Positions 63,732-64,000 of a DNA stretch of 64,000 nucleotides are shown here, piece by piece. The DNA comes from Flagellimonas okinawensis (GTDB lineage Bacteria; Bacteroidota; Bacteroidia; Flavobacteriales; Flavobacteriaceae). Location: NCBI RefSeq assembly GCF_029194005.1, contig NZ_JARFVA010000009.1, forward strand, positions 20,006 through 84,005, read 5' to 3'. The notes beneath the pieces were generated by a model that did no database searches, had not been told where the DNA came from, and worked only from the letters and a program-made list of their open reading frames with translations. The position numbers and the translations under genes are program-made. How positions within the stretch are numbered: the stretch's first letter is position 1; every line of letters begins with the position of its first letter.

Positions 63732-64000
63732 ATGGCGAACAAGCAGATAGACATGCGAAAAACAAAACTGATTTACAAACTGTACACCTCCGGCACTAGC
63801 AAACGGAGGATAAGCCAGCAATTGGGCATATCCCGTGTCACAATCAGGAAGTACATCGAATTCTTCAAGCGCTACCGTTTTACGGCCTACGAGGTGGAGA
63901 AGATGACCTTGGAGGAACTCCACAACCTTTTTAAGGACGGGCAAAAGCGCAAGAGCCAACGGTTGCTGACCTTAAGGCAGTACTTTCCCTATTTTGACAA
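63732..64000 (+). CDS. istA: IS21-family transposase IstA (partial, N-terminal)
   Basis: This is the first 89 codons from the ATG at 63732. The helix-turn-helix shows SGTSKRRISQQLGISRVTIR and KYIEFFKRYRF, the typical IstA N-terminus, followed by MTLEELHNLFKDG. The DDE core lies outside the window. The gene points away from tolC. Confidence 0.88.
   Translation, partial: MANKQIDMRKTKLIYKLYTSGTSKRRISQQLGISRVTIRKYIEFFKRYRFTAYEVEKMTLEELHNLFKDGQKRKSQRLLTLRQYFPYFD

Larger units (their letters stand above)
63570..64000 (+). mobile_element. IS21-family element, left part (runs off the window)
   Basis: It has tandem terminal repeats followed by an istA gene on the plus strand. The exact left end is somewhere in 63570-63600. 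istB and the right end would lie beyond the window. Confidence 0.8.

Noticed and set aside
1..64000. CRISPR arrays, rRNA, tRNA and prophage modules
   Set aside because: No regularly spaced repeats other than the IS21 end repeats were seen, and no rRNA/tRNA-like folds or phage structural genes were recognised.

Overview
The window looks like a genome segment from a marine-type Flavobacteriaceae (Bacteroidota). The signs are two SusC/SusD pairs, a CTnDOT-like transfer operon with RteC, LytS/LytTR two-component systems, a GLPGLI-like secreted protein, TAnnTTTG-type promoter matches and little use of Shine-Dalgarno sites. The species cannot be named from the sequence alone. No rRNA, tRNA or CRISPR array was seen.

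Bases 1 to about 39,000 look like much of an integrative conjugative element (ICE) with cargo. On the minus strand they carry: a partial GH92 alpha-mannosidase-like lipoprotein, a YdcF/DUF218 protein, SusD, a SusC with an STN signalling domain, an ECF sigma factor and a FecR anti-sigma factor (a glycan-utilisation locus, 1-8,545); a compact traN-M-K-J-I-G-F-E operon (8,751-15,479, transcribed from traE to traN); a receiver protein and a histidine kinase; a DnaC/IstB-like ATPase; a helix-turn-helix protein; and RteC. The VirD4-like coupling protein and the relaxase lie at 36,188-38,806. No integrase is in the window, and several tra genes are missing.

Between RteC and the mobilisation genes lies the most unusual block (20,417-32,154). 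It contains an alpha-oxoamine synthase fused to a GNAT/FemAB-like domain, a STAS-like DUF7793 protein, a PAS-AraC regulator, a MauE-like membrane protein, a small secreted two-cysteine DUF6520-type peptide, a zinc metalloprotease, and a SusC/SusD pair. I read it as a candidate system for making, exporting or importing a small peptide-derived product, but its function is unknown. It is followed by a non-coding stretch with a 107-nt nested hairpin (32,685-32,791) and an AT-rich island with a HTH protein, an extra rsgA-like GTPase, a GLPGLI-like protein and a DoxX-like protein.

Bases from about 39,100 to 64,000 are more AT-rich and look like chromosome or older acquired DNA. In order they hold: decayed coding remnants; a sulfatase with its formylglycine-generating enzyme; an intact IS3-family element with a 4-bp target duplication; an operon of four related secreted proteins plus a lipoprotein, divergent from a TPR histidine kinase and LytTR regulator; a Fic protein; a pirin-like cupin and an intradiol dioxygenase lipoprotein; two LytS/LytTR systems; and a TolC-MacA-ATPase-permease efflux operon. 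The window ends inside an IS21-family element inserted just upstream of the efflux operon.
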